A stretch of DNA of 64,000 nucleotides from Modestobacter muralis (GCF_010682105.1 NZ_JAAGWH010000013.1:1-64000), one strand, 5' to 3'. Numbered from the stretch's first letter, positions 37,336-46,119 are shown. Translations and numbers: made by a program. Notes: generated by a model from the letters alone, not told the origin.

Positions 37336-38385
37336 TCAGGAGAGGATGCGCCGAGCTCCGACGTAGCCGGACATGTCCACGCTGGCCACGCTGACCGGCT
37401 CACCGGAAGTCCTGGCGTGGACCATCTTGCCGCCGCCGATGTAGATGCCGATGTGGCTGATCGGGCTGGAGGAGTGGACGAGATCACCGGGCTGCAGTTC
37501 CGCCCGGGTGACCGCACGTCCCATGGCCGCCTGCATCTTGCTGGAGTGCGGCTGGGAGATGCCGGCCGCGGCGAAGGCCTACTGGGTCAGCCCTGAGCAG
37601 TCGAAGGCATCAGATTCGCCAGCGGCCCACACGTGGGGGTCATCCACCTGCGCCAACGCCATGTCGATGACCAACTGAGCTGACCCACTGGCAGCCTCCA
37701 CGGACCCCGCGGCCGGCGCCTGCAGCGACGGCCCACCGTGCGTGGCGTCGGCCTGCTCCTCCTCCTGGGCGGTGAGAACCGCGTACTGGACCTCGTAGTC
37801 CTCGATCTCGGTCCCCAGCTCCTTCTGCTGCCCTTGGACCGCAGCCAACTGCTCTTCTGCCGCGGCGGTGGCCTGCGCTGCAGCAGCACCGGCGCTCTCG
37901 GCGGCTGCACGGGATTCCTCGACCCGCGCCAGGACGTCGTCGTGATGGCCGGCGACGGAGTCCAGGGTGGCGACCCGCTCGAGGAACTCGTCTGCGGGGC
38001 CGCTGGTCATGAAGACCTGCAGTGGGCCCAGCCCGTCACCGGTGCCCGCGCTGTGCGCGACAGCGGCGATCCGGTCCTGCAGCGCGGCCAGCTCCGCGTC
38101 GGCGGCCGCCACCTGGGCGGCGGCCTCAGCTGCGGCGGCCTGCTGCAGGGTGGGGTTCTCCCGGGCTTCGTTGAGGTCTTCGGTGAGGACCTCCAGCTGG
38201 TGGCCGCTCTGGGCCGCGAGCTCCGCCGCCTGCGCACCGGTAGCCGCCTCCCCCGGTGCTGCGCTGGCGCCACCGGGAGTCAGGGCGATGCCGGTGGCGG
38301 TGAGCACCGTGATCAGCATCAGCACAGTGGCCGGTCGCCGTCCGCGGCAGCCGGTGGCCCCTCGGCGGGAACTCTCGGGGTGCAT
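37336..38385 (-). pseudogene. NlpC/P60 cell-wall hydrolase with in-frame TAG
   Basis: The frame codes for a secreted coiled-coil NlpC/P60 endopeptidase of about 349 residues: signal peptide to GGASAAPG, a long helical region, then the catalytic domain DDPHVWAAGESDAFDCSGLTQ with its Cys. TAG at 37579-37581 stops it just there, at the position normally Trp in FDCSGLTQW, a single TGG to TAG change. The same frame continues with AFAAAGISQPHSS and SHIGIYIGGGKMVHA, which holds the catalytic His. So the product would be inactive unless the codon is read through. A c-di-AMP riboswitch stands upstream. Confidence 0.85.
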
Positions 38386-38420
38386 GGTCGCCCCGGGCGG
38401 TGGCTCCCTGTCTTCCGTGG

Positions 38421-38545
38421 CCGCCTACCGAGTTGGCTGACGGGTTCGGGCGGGAAGTCGCCCGTCGCGTTCCCCCTGCGTGGGCGGACACGATCCACCC
38501 CGAGACTGCGGTGGATCCCCCGTCCCCGGCGGTTGCCGCAGGTTC
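38421..38545 (-). promoter_or_regulatory. c-di-AMP (ydaO-yuaA) riboswitch candidate
   Basis: On the minus strand, upstream of the NlpC/P60 gene, the RNA would end CCCGAACCCGTCAGCCAACT then CGGTAGGCGG, the conserved 3' part of the actinobacterial ydaO class. Further 5' are a GGATCCACC/GGTGGATC hairpin and GGCAACCGCC. The same end motif occurs before the M23 gene at 45,833. Limits are approximate. Confidence 0.75.
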
Positions 38546-38889
38546 GGCGGCGCCGGCTGAGGTCCCCTCAAGGGGGTGACGACGACTCGTCCCAGCGCCG
38601 CCGAAGATGGGGCCGCGACCGCTCCGCTGACGAAGTCTTCTACCTGTGTCGGATGGTTGGTGCTGGAGTGACCGAGGAAACTGGGGCGCGGCGGCCCCGA
38701 CCTCGGTCAGCCTGGCAGGAGATGGCCGTCCTCGAAGTGGAGGACTCGCTGAGATCGAGCGTCAAGCCGGACAAGTTGGTCGTTGACCCTGGACGCGGCC
38801 GGGGTAGGCGATGCCCGGGCAGTCGATCCTCGCCGCATCGAGAACTCGGCCGGCGGGTGATCCGTCCGCGAGTGCCGAGGCCGCCTCCG
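38546..38889. other. 344-bp region without supportable gene
   Basis: I see no gene here. It should contain the promoter for the riboswitch and the NlpC/P60 remnant and the 3' flank of the nuclease-like gene. Confidence 0.4.
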
Positions 38890-40212
38890 TCAGGTGAGGT
38901 CCCGCGACATCTCGATCAGCGGATGCAGTCCCCGACCGAAGCGCATGGCGGACTCACGGTTGTTCTCGAGCTCGCTGTAGGGCAGGTACCGGACCTGCAG
39001 ATCAGCAACGCGGCTGAAGGCTGGCCGCTGCACCTGCGCTCGCACGTCCGCCTCGCGGCTGTCGGGAGCCACCAGGAACATGCCATGCGCTGCGTCGGCC
39101 TGGTCTCGACTGAGTGCGAGATCGAGCATGCGGACGATGCCGGAGTAGATGGACGTGCTGTGCTCGACCTCAAGGGCGGCGGCCACTGTTCCGTCCCTGT
39201 GGAACCACAGCACGTCGATGAGTGCCACCGCGCTTGCCGCCGGCCCTTCAGCCAGGCCGCCGGGCAGCTGGCCAAGGCAGCCGTCACCCAGCCGGCCTCC
39301 CGCGTACGAGCGGTTGCGGTCGTTGCTGGCGATCCAGACGTCGAAGCCCAGCGCCGAACCCAGATCGCGAAGCCAACCTTGGACCCTTGTGTGGGTCAGA
39401 TCTTGCCGTTCCGCCTCGACGCTCGCCCTGCTCGCCACCGCCTGCTCCCGAACGCGAACCAAGTCGGCGGTCCACGCCGCCCGCGCAGCTGCAGCATCAT
39501 CCTCGCCTCGAGGGGGAGCTGTGTAGCGCTTGCTGCCGATGTCGAACAGCAGGCCTGCGACGGCCCCGAGGTCGTTGCTGAACAGGTCCCGAAACCGGTC
39601 GTTGAGAGCGAGGATGCCCTGCCGCATGGCGAGGTACTCGTGCCACTTCCCCAACTTGACTCGAGCACCGGTCAGCGCGTTGTAGCCGTTGACGATCGCC
39701 GTGTTGAACGGCGGCATGATCGTGGGGTGCAGGAAGTACAGCATGTTCGCTGCGGCGGGACCAAGGCCCTTGATCTGATGATCAGCCAGCTGTCGTACAG
39801 CTGTCAGGACGGGTTGTTCTGACGTACAGCACCGGCAGGTCTCGAGCATGCGTCCGAACACCAGCTGGTTCTCCCGGTTCTCGTAGATGTCCGGGATCCG
39901 CAGCTTCGGCTTCCACAGGAACGCGTGGTCGGCCCCCTTAAACATCTGCCGCTGCTCCGCGATGGAGTGCATCACCGTCTCCAGCGAGGAGCCCTTGTAC
40001 GCGTAGCCGAAGTGACCGGCCTCCATCTCAGCTGCGACCTGCTCGATTCCACGGCGGATCGAACAGAAGTTCTTGAGGCGCTCCTCCCACAAGAACCAGG
40101 TGCGGTAGGTGGCCCCCGGGTCTTCGCGCCAGCGAGTGATCAACTCGCGTACGGCGTCGACGTCATAGTCGGACGCTGTGCTCGACGTGACACCTACGAC
40201 TGCGGACACCAA
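38890..40212 (-). CDS. orphan restriction-type endonuclease-like protein (HhH plus PD-(D/E)xK-like)
   Basis: The 440-residue protein has a helix-hairpin-helix-like centre (HQIKGLGPAAANMLYFL, about residues 143-160, followed by PPFNTAIVNGYNAL), as in DNA glycosylases, and a C-terminal region with ALIDVLWFHRDG and AALEVEHSTSIYSGIVRM. The spaced Asp and Glu-x-Glu look like a PD-(D/E)xK core; the EVEHST phrase occurs in restriction-type nucleases. There is no methyltransferase beside it. The start is unclear: TTG 40212 or GTG 40209. Function is inferred from motifs and needs structure support. Confidence 0.5.
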   Translation of the reverse strand: MVSAVVGVTSSTASDYDVDAVRELITRWREDPGATYRTWFLWEERLKNFCSIRRGIEQVAAEMEAGHFGYAYKGSSLETVMHSIAEQRQMFKGADHAFLWKPKLRIPDIYENRENQLVFGRMLETCRCCTSEQPVLTAVRQLADHQIKGLGPAAANMLYFLHPTIMPPFNTAIVNGYNALTGARVKLGKWHEYLAMRQGILALNDRFRDLFSNDLGAVAGLLFDIGSKRYTAPPRGEDDAAAARAAWTADLVRVREQAVASRASVEAERQDLTHTRVQGWLRDLGSALGFDVWIASNDRNRSYAGGRLGDGCLGQLPGGLAEGPAASAVALIDVLWFHRDGTVAAALEVEHSTSIYSGIVRMLDLALSRDQADAAHGMFLVAPDSREADVRAQVQRPAFSRVADLQVRYLPYSELENNRESAMRFGRGLHPLIEMSRDLT

Positions 40213-40233
40213 GACATCATGTCCCCTACGGGG

Positions 40234-40484
40234 TCACAGAAGGCCGAGGACACCGGGACTGGCACAGATGTTCGGCCGAAGGGGCAACCCGATCGGCGCG
40301 ACGCCTAGCCCGACGCCGTAGACGCCGGTACTTCCGAGGTCGAAGTGCCGAGGCACGAGGACGAAGACCAGGACTCCCCAGCCGACTGCGTGCAGGAGCA
40401 CGACGATGCATGTCATGCCTCCGAGGGACGACCGCTCGCGGGAGTCCAGTCCAGACCCGGAGCGTTGACGGGTAGCGCGGTCAT
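40234..40484 (-). pseudogene. 5' fragment of NiCoT (HoxN/NixA) nickel/cobalt permease
   Basis: From ATG 40484 the frame reads MTALPVNAPGLDWTPASGRP; after a one-base shift near 40,420 it continues LLHAVGWGVLVFVLVPRHFD and STGVYGVGLGV, the first helix region of NiCoT permeases. The HX4DH metal motif and the rest are missing. Truncation coincides with the start of the nuclease-like gene. Confidence 0.65.
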
Positions 40485-40657
40485 GTGGACGCCGAGCTCG
40501 AAGCCGCCGCTGGTCGCTGTTGCACACTTCTGGCATCAGCGCGCCCGAGCGTGCCAGGTCTGGTGGCCGACCAGCCGTAGGATGTCCGTTCGGCTGGTCG
40601 GCCCCCAGATTGCGGTCAAGCAGCTCCAGGATTTTCGCGCAGGAGACGGGAGCGCCG

Positions 40658-41020
40658 ATGCCCCACTTGGGCAAGCTCGAGGCCGCCGTGATGGACGTGT
40701 TGTGGTCCACCAACGCGCCACTGACCGTGCGCGAGGTCCTGGAGAGGATGCCGCCCCAGCGGAACCTGGCTTACACAACGGTGATGACCGTGCTGGGCAA
40801 CCTGTTGCGCAAGGGCCTTTTGGAGCGGGAACCGGTGGGCCGTGCGTTCAGCTACCGCCCGACCGTGACGCGGCAGGGGGCGGCGGCGGCCTCGCTCAGG
40901 GAGATCTTGGACGCCTCGGAGGATCCGCGGTTGGTGCTGTTGCACTTCGCTGAGACAGCCACCGACGAAGAGTCCTCGGTGCTGCGCGAGGCGCTCGCGC
41001 GGCGGGCCACGACCTCATGA
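40658..41020 (+). CDS. blaI: BlaI/MecI-family repressor
   Basis: The 120-residue winged-helix protein (LGKLEAAVMDVLWSTNAPLT, VREVLERM, NLAYTTVMTVLGNLLRKG) is a BlaI/CopY/MecI repressor with a C-terminal dimer helix. AGGAGACGGGAG lies before ATG 40658. It overlaps the M56 gene by four bases. In BlaI/BlaR systems the M56 protein senses a signal outside and triggers removal of the repressor. Dyads at 33104, 37260 and 42133 are candidate targets. Confidence 0.93.
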   Translation: MPHLGKLEAAVMDVLWSTNAPLTVREVLERMPPQRNLAYTTVMTVLGNLLRKGLLEREPVGRAFSYRPTVTRQGAAAASLREILDASEDPRLVLLHFAETATDEESSVLREALARRATTS

Positions 41021-41958
41021 TCGGCATGCTCGCCGTCCTGGTGGTTGGTTCAGCAGTCGGGCTGTACGGGCACCGGCCGCTGCTGTGGCTGGCTGAGCGG
41101 CGGGTCGACCCGACCATCCTGCTGGTGGGCTGGTTGGTGCTCAGCATCGGCCTGGTGGTCTCGACCCTGGCCATGATCGGCCTGCTGGCCCTGCCGATGG
41201 ACCAGCACCAGTCCAGTGGGCTCTTCCAGCTGGTGGGGGGCTGCTGGACTGCGGTCACCAAAGGCACCCTGCCCGCCTGGCAGCAGACGGTCGCCGGCAT
41301 CAGCCTGATCATGGCTGCGGCCATCGTGGTGCGGCTGGGCAAGGCCGTCGCCAGCCGCGTGAGGTCGGTCCGGCGGCACGCCCCCCACGTGGAGCAGCTG
41401 CGGCTGCTGGCCATGAGCTCCTCGGCCGGGGAGCCGCTGTGGGTGCCCGGCCGGCGCGCGATGGCCCTGTCCATCGGCGGTCGGCCCGGGGTGATCATCG
41501 CCTCGGACGGTCTGCGGGCGCAGCTGCCCCCGGCGGCAGTCGCGGCGACACTGGAGCACGAGCGGGCCCATCTGCGCGGGCACCACCACGCCCTGGTGAC
41601 GGTTGCTGAGACGCTGGCCGCAGCACTCCCCTGGTGCCCGCTGCTGCGTGCTGCACCGGCCGCGACCCGGGACCTGGTGGAGCTGGCCGCCGATGACCAG
41701 GCAGCCCGCCGGTGCGGGCCGGAGGCCGTTCAGGTCGCGCTGCACCGGATGACCGGGCAGCCGGTGCTGCCTTTCGGGCTGCCGATGGCCTCCCTTCTGA
41801 CCGAGTTGCGGATCAGCCGGCTGCGGACGTCCGATCCTCGGGCGGCGCGCCGTCTGCTGCGCTGGCCCGGGGCCGCAGCGATGGCGACCGGGGCGCTGCT
41901 CCTTCCTGCGGCGACGATGTGGCTGGGGGGCAACGTCGTGCTGTGCGCGGTCACCTGA
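41017..41958 (+). CDS. BlaR1/M56-family membrane metallopeptidase
   Basis: The 313-residue protein has helices at both ends and an M56 domain with the zinc motif LEHERAHLRGHHH (HExxH) near residue 185, then a downstream Glu-containing ELAADDQAARRCG. There is no penicillin-binding sensor domain, so the signal is not necessarily a beta-lactam. It is coupled to blaI by an ATGA overlap. Confidence 0.9.
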   Translation: MIGMLAVLVVGSAVGLYGHRPLLWLAERRVDPTILLVGWLVLSIGLVVSTLAMIGLLALPMDQHQSSGLFQLVGGCWTAVTKGTLPAWQQTVAGISLIMAAAIVVRLGKAVASRVRSVRRHAPHVEQLRLLAMSSSAGEPLWVPGRRAMALSIGGRPGVIIASDGLRAQLPPAAVAATLEHERAHLRGHHHALVTVAETLAAALPWCPLLRAAPAATRDLVELAADDQAARRCGPEAVQVALHRMTGQPVLPFGLPMASLLTELRISRLRTSDPRAARRLLRWPGAAAMATGALLLPAATMWLGGNVVLCAVT

Positions 41959-42052
41959 CCTGCTTCACCCTGTACCGATCTACTCCGCGGCCGGCGCCTG
42001 CCCGCAGCGGCGCCGAGACCGCGCTCACGCCGGGAAGGAGGTGCCTCAGCCC

Positions 42053-42077
42053 GCCCGCCGCGCCAGGCGCGGCGGGC
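42053..42077 (+). terminator. intrinsic terminator-like hairpin after M56 gene
   Basis: GCCCGCCGCGCC and GGCGCGGCGGGC form a near-perfect GC stem 95 bases after the M56 stop, followed by TTCCG. There is no long T-run, as is common in actinobacteria. Confidence 0.6.
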
Positions 42078-42132
42078 TTCCGCCCGCTCATCGGTCTGTC
42101 GGCCTCAAGGCAACCGGCCTCACTGCCGTTGC

Positions 42133-42149
42133 TACTACAACCCGTAGTA
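42133..42149. promoter_or_regulatory. perfect dyad TACTAC-N5-GTAGTA before M23 gene
   Basis: TACTACAACCCGTAGTA, 27 bases before the M23 start, matches the 37260 site in arms and spacing. Being next to blaI it is the most likely direct BlaI operator. Confidence 0.65.
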
Positions 42150-42175
42150 ACAACCAGATGTGAGGACGACAGCTG

Positions 42176-43624
42176 ATGTGCACCGGACACCTTCGACGCG
42201 ACGGGTTCACCAAGACCCTTCGGCAGAGGGCTGGTAGCCAGCCGCGACGGGGAGCAGCCCGCCGCGCGGCGGGCCTGGCGCTGGCCGTGGTCGTCATGTC
42301 CTTTGGCCCGGTGACCGCAGCTCAGGCCGCACCGGTCAACCCCAGCGACGCGGACTTGAGCGCCGCTCAGTCCAGCCAGGACGCGGCCGCCGCCGAGGTG
42401 GGTCGCCTGGCGGCGCTGCTGTCGGGTGCGGAGAGCGACCTGGAGCGGGTCATGGTCCAGGCCGAGGCGGTCAGCGAGGCCGACCGCGTCGCCCAGGGTG
42501 AGCTGGAGGCCGCCGAGGAGCACGCGGCAGCGACCGCGGCGGAGCTGCAGGCCGCTCAGCAGGCGGTGACCGTCGCCCGGGCCGACGTCGCCACCGTCGG
42601 GCGGGAGCGGTACATGTCAAGCGGGGACCTGGCCGGCATCGCCGCGCTGCTCAGCGCCACCGGCCCGGACCAGCTGCTGGAGGGCGCGGCCACTCTGCGA
42701 CTGCTGGCCGATCAGCGGACTGCCACGCTGGAGGGCCTCCGGATCGCCGAGTCCGCCCAGGTCGAGGCTGACTCTCGGGCACAGGAAGCGGTCGCCGACC
42801 GCGCGCAGGCCGCGCAGGCCGCGGCGGCGGCCAAGGCCGCCGCCGATGAGCAGGTCACGGTCTTCCAGGCCACCACCGACGCTCTGGCCGCCCAGCGGGC
42901 CACCATCGAGACGCAGCTTCAGCAGGCCCAGGTCCAGCTGCTGGCCCTGCAGGGACAGCGCAACGCCTACCAGGCGTGGCAACAGCAGCAGGCGCGGGAG
43001 AAGGCCGAGGCCGAGGCGCAGGCCGCCGCGGCCGCCAAGGCGGCGGCGCAGGCCGCCGCCACGGCCAGGGCGGCGGCGAAGGCCGCTCCCCCGGCAGCGG
43101 TGACCACCCCCGTCACCAAGACCGCGCAGCCGGCTGCCGGGCCCAAGCGGGCTCCGGCCCCCGACGTCGTCGACGCTCCCGCGCCGCGGCCGCTGACCGG
43201 CGGTGGCGGTAGCGGTAGCGGTGGTGTCGCCCCGACCAGCGGCCGGTTCACCACGTGCTTCGAGATGCGCTGGGGTGTCATGCACAACGGCGTGGACATC
43301 GCGGCCCCGACCGGCACCCCGATCTATGCCCCGGTCGCCGGCCGGGTGGTCCGCGCCGGTACCGCCAGCGGCTACGGCCTGGCCGTCTACATCGAGCACG
43401 ATGACGGGTCGGTGTCCGTGTACGGGCACATCAACGACTACTTCGTCACCGCCGGGCAGCGCGTGTCGGCGGGCACGGTCATCGCCGAGGTGGGCAACAC
43501 CGGTGAGTCGACCGGCCCGCACCTGCACTTCCAGGTCAACACCGCCGGTCTGCACTCCGGTGCGGTCGACCCCATCCCCTGGCTGGCCGCCAACGGTGTG
43601 TCCATGGGTGGCCGCTGCCGGTGA
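42176..43624 (+). CDS. secreted coiled-coil M23 peptidase
   Basis: The 482-residue protein has a Tat/Sec-type signal ending AQAAPVNP, a long Ala/Gln/Glu-rich coiled coil (about 60-290), an Ala/Lys/Pro linker and a C-terminal LytM domain with HNGVDIAAPTGTPIYAPVAG and GPHLHFQVN, holding the zinc His/Asp ligands. It would cut peptidoglycan crosslinks outside the cell, or act as an activator as EnvC/NlpD-type proteins do; the intact HxH and HNGVD support an enzyme. It overlaps the TVP38 gene by four bases and has a dyad in its promoter. Confidence 0.9.
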   Translation: MCTGHLRRDGFTKTLRQRAGSQPRRGAARRAAGLALAVVVMSFGPVTAAQAAPVNPSDADLSAAQSSQDAAAAEVGRLAALLSGAESDLERVMVQAEAVSEADRVAQGELEAAEEHAAATAAELQAAQQAVTVARADVATVGRERYMSSGDLAGIAALLSATGPDQLLEGAATLRLLADQRTATLEGLRIAESAQVEADSRAQEAVADRAQAAQAAAAAKAAADEQVTVFQATTDALAAQRATIETQLQQAQVQLLALQGQRNAYQAWQQQQAREKAEAEAQAAAAAKAAAQAAATARAAAKAAPPAAVTTPVTKTAQPAAGPKRAPAPDVVDAPAPRPLTGGGGSGSGGVAPTSGRFTTCFEMRWGVMHNGVDIAAPTGTPIYAPVAGRVVRAGTASGYGLAVYIEHDDGSVSVYGHINDYFVTAGQRVSAGTVIAEVGNTGESTGPHLHFQVNTAGLHSGAVDPIPWLAANGVSMGGRCR

Positions 43625-44391
43625 GACCTCACGGCGGGCCGGTCCTGCCGGAACCGGGCTCACCCGCGCTGACCGCGGACTCCGGGGTGCACTGGGCAGG
43701 GGGGCGCGGTCGGTGGCAGGTGACCCTGCTCACCCTGGTCGGGGTGGGCGTGCTGGTCGCGGTAGGGATCGCGTGGCGGGGCGGGGTACCCAGCCTCGCT
43801 GCGGTACAGGGCCACTTCCAGGCCCCTGGGGTGGGTGACTGGTTGCTGGCGTGGGCCGCCGTGGCCGTGATCCTGGTGTTCCCCTCGCCGCGTTCAGCGC
43901 TGGCGCTGGCCGCTGGCGCGGTGTTCGGGGTGCCGGCGGGGTTGCCGCTGGTCCTCACCGCCGCCCTCGCCGGTGGGATCGGTGGGTTCACAGCCAGCCG
44001 CCGGCTCGGCCGCGGCCGGGTCCAGCACGCGTCCGGCAAGCGCCTGGCCCGGGTCGATGAGCTGCTCAGCAGGCACGGTGTGCTGGCTGTCCTGGCGGCC
44101 CGGTTGCTGCCCGCCCCGCCGTTCGCGGTGGTCAGCTACGCCGCAGGTGTGAGCGGGATCGGCCTCGTCCCCTTCGCGGTGGGCACCGCACTGGGCGCGA
44201 TCCCGGGATCGGTGTTCTACGTCAGCATCGGGGCAGCGGCGAGCACCACCGATGGTTGGTGGGCCGGACTGTTGGATCGGCCGTGGCTGGTCGGCCTCAC
44301 CGGACTGACTGTTGCTGCCGTGGCCATGGCCTGGTGGATTCATCGTCAGCGCCGCCCCGCCCACCCAGGCGGTGCCCGAGAGACAGCGTGA
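43621..44391 (+). CDS. TVP38/TMEM64 (SNARE-associated/DedA-superfamily) membrane protein
   Basis: The 256-residue protein has six or so helices with the VTT/DedA core: FPSPRSALALAAGAVFGVPAG, GGIGGFTASRRLGR and RLLPAPPFAVVSYAAGVSGI. Such proteins act in lipid scrambling or undecaprenyl-phosphate recycling in some bacteria. GTG 43621 overlaps the M23 stop, suggesting joint function at the envelope. Confidence 0.88.
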   Translation: MRPHGGPVLPEPGSPALTADSGVHWAGGRGRWQVTLLTLVGVGVLVAVGIAWRGGVPSLAAVQGHFQAPGVGDWLLAWAAVAVILVFPSPRSALALAAGAVFGVPAGLPLVLTAALAGGIGGFTASRRLGRGRVQHASGKRLARVDELLSRHGVLAVLAARLLPAPPFAVVSYAAGVSGIGLVPFAVGTALGAIPGSVFYVSIGAAASTTDGWWAGLLDRPWLVGLTGLTVAAVAMAWWIHRQRRPAHPGGARETA

Positions 44392-44468
44392 GCTGCACAC
44401 GGGCACCGCCCGGCGACGCCGGTCAGCCAGCGGGCCACTTCAGTGAGTCTGGATGGCCCCGCTGGAGA

Positions 44469-45833
44469 TCAGCTGCAGCTGCCGCCGACCGACAGGCCAC
44501 GGGCAGCCAGCCACGGGACCGGGTTCGTGCGGTTCTGGTACAGCCCGCCTTGATGCACCTCGAAGTGCAGATGCGGGCCGGTGGACTGCCCGGTGTTGCC
44601 CACCTGCGCGATCTCCTGCCCCTCCGACACCTGCTGGCCCGCGGCCACGGAGTAGCTGCTGATGTGCCCGTAGAGGGTGATCGAGCCATCCGCGTGCTGC
44701 AGGTAGACGGCCAGACCGAAGCCCGACGCGGGGCCTGCCTGCAACACCACGCCGGCCTCTGGTGCATAGATCGGGGTGCCGATGGGGGCGGCGATGTCCA
44801 CGCCGTAGTGCGTGGTCCCCCAGCGGTCGCCGTAGCAGGACGTCACACGGCCGGTGGTCGGGATGCCGGTGCCAGCGGCGGTCCGCCCGCTTCCACGGGA
44901 GGCAGCCTGGTTGCCTCGTTCGGCCGGGGCGGTGGCCCCGCTGGCCTCCTCCACAGGTGCGGCGGCGGCCGCAGCGCTGCGGGCGCGCTCGGTAGCTGCT
45001 GCGGCCGCGACTGCGGCGCCGCGATCCTGCTCGGCGGCTGCGGCGGCCGCGGCGGCCGCTTCACGGGCAAGGGTGGCCACTCGCTCGCGGGCTTGCTGCA
45101 GCTGCTGCTCCAGCGCGGCCTTCTCCCCCACCGCAGCGTCATAGGTCTGCTGCGCGGCGGCGAGCTTGTCGTTGGCGACCCGCTCGGCCTCCGCGGCGGC
45201 CTGGGCGGCCGCGTCGCGGGCGTCCACAGCGGCCTTCGCAGCTTCGGTCGCCGCCTGCTGCTGGACCTCGACGACCTCGAGCTGCTCGAGCTGCTCGATT
45301 CGGGCATCCCCCAGGTGCTCCAGGGTCGCGGCCCGATCGAGCACCTCATCAGGGCTGGCTGCGCCGAAGAACGCCGAGGCGGCGCCGTAGGCATCCGCAC
45401 CCATGTAGCTCTGCCGGCCCAGGGCGGCGACGTCGGCCTGCGTCGACTCGACCGCAGCTTGGGCAACGCTCAACTCCGCGACCCGGGCATCGGCCTCCTG
45501 CCGAGCCCGGGAAAGCTCAGCCTGAGCGACCAGGCTCGCATCGGCGACTGCTTCTGCTTCCACGGTGAGACGCTGCAGGGTCTCCTCGGCGGCCAGCACG
45601 GACTCCTCCATGCCGCGCAGCGCGGCCTCTGCATCGGCCAGCTCGACCTGACTCGCGGTGGCAACCGGCTCGCCCGGCGCGGCCTGGGCGGTCGGGCCGG
45701 TGAGGGCCAGCAGCACGGCGGCGCTGGTGGCCAGCGCCGGAGCGATCAGGGCGACGCGCAGGCGCGAGCGGCCCGGACGGCGATGGTGCGTCAAGACGAT
45801 GTCGTGCGATGTCGCCAACTCGGCGAACTCCAT
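44469..45833 (-). CDS. secreted coiled-coil M23 peptidase
   Basis: The 454-residue protein has a signal peptide to AQAAPGEP, a long coiled coil of Ala/Glu-rich repeats (about 55-300) and a C-terminal LytM domain with HYGVDIAAPIGTPIYAPEAG and GPHLHFEVH, so the zinc ligands are kept. It is a paralogue of the proteins at 42176 and 61213. A c-di-AMP riboswitch is in its leader, so its level probably follows this wall/osmotic signal. Confidence 0.9.
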   Translation of the reverse strand: MEFAELATSHDIVLTHHRRPGRSRLRVALIAPALATSAAVLLALTGPTAQAAPGEPVATASQVELADAEAALRGMEESVLAAEETLQRLTVEAEAVADASLVAQAELSRARQEADARVAELSVAQAAVESTQADVAALGRQSYMGADAYGAASAFFGAASPDEVLDRAATLEHLGDARIEQLEQLEVVEVQQQAATEAAKAAVDARDAAAQAAAEAERVANDKLAAAQQTYDAAVGEKAALEQQLQQARERVATLAREAAAAAAAAAEQDRGAAVAAAAATERARSAAAAAAPVEEASGATAPAERGNQAASRGSGRTAAGTGIPTTGRVTSCYGDRWGTTHYGVDIAAPIGTPIYAPEAGVVLQAGPASGFGLAVYLQHADGSITLYGHISSYSVAAGQQVSEGQEIAQVGNTGQSTGPHLHFEVHQGGLYQNRTNPVPWLAARGLSVGGSCS

Positions 45834-45841
45834 TCTCCCTC

Positions 45842-45960
45842 GCCGTCTACCGAGTTAGCTGACGGGTTCGGGCCGGAGACAGCCCTACTCGCGGCGGCAC
45901 ACTGGCCAGGCGAGATTCACCCCAGGGGAACGATGGGTCCCCGGTCCGCCACCGCGTGAG
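45842..45960 (-). promoter_or_regulatory. c-di-AMP (ydaO-yuaA) riboswitch candidate
   Basis: The minus-strand leader of the M23 gene ends CCCGAACCCGTCAGCTAACT then CGGTAGACGG, ending about ten bases before the ATG, and upstream has GGGGACCC and TGGGGTGAATC. These are the conserved blocks of the actinobacterial ydaO class. In such riboswitches c-di-AMP binding turns expression off. Confidence 0.8.
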
Positions 45961-46034
45961 CGGTGGCAGTTCGACGGGGTCCGCGCGAGGACCTCAGGAC
46001 GAGGTCGCGGCTCGAGCGGACCGGCCGGAACGCT

Positions 46035-46052
46035 ACTACGAAGCTGCATAGT
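46035..46052. promoter_or_regulatory. dyad ACTACG-N6-CATAGT upstream of riboswitch
   Basis: ACTACGAAGCTGCATAGT agrees with the site at 18055 in 15 of 18 bases. It lies upstream of the c-di-AMP riboswitch, in the promoter zone of the M23 gene. Binding protein unknown. Confidence 0.4.
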
Positions 46053-46119
46053 TGTCACAAGTCGGTAACACCGGACAACCAGTTGGGCCCGCCGCGCCGC
46101 CACCGTGCGGCGGGTGTGC

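Noticed and set aside
37738-39822. long plus-strand frame of 694 codons
   Set aside because: It runs antisense through the NlpC/P60 remnant, riboswitch and nuclease-like gene and has shadow composition.
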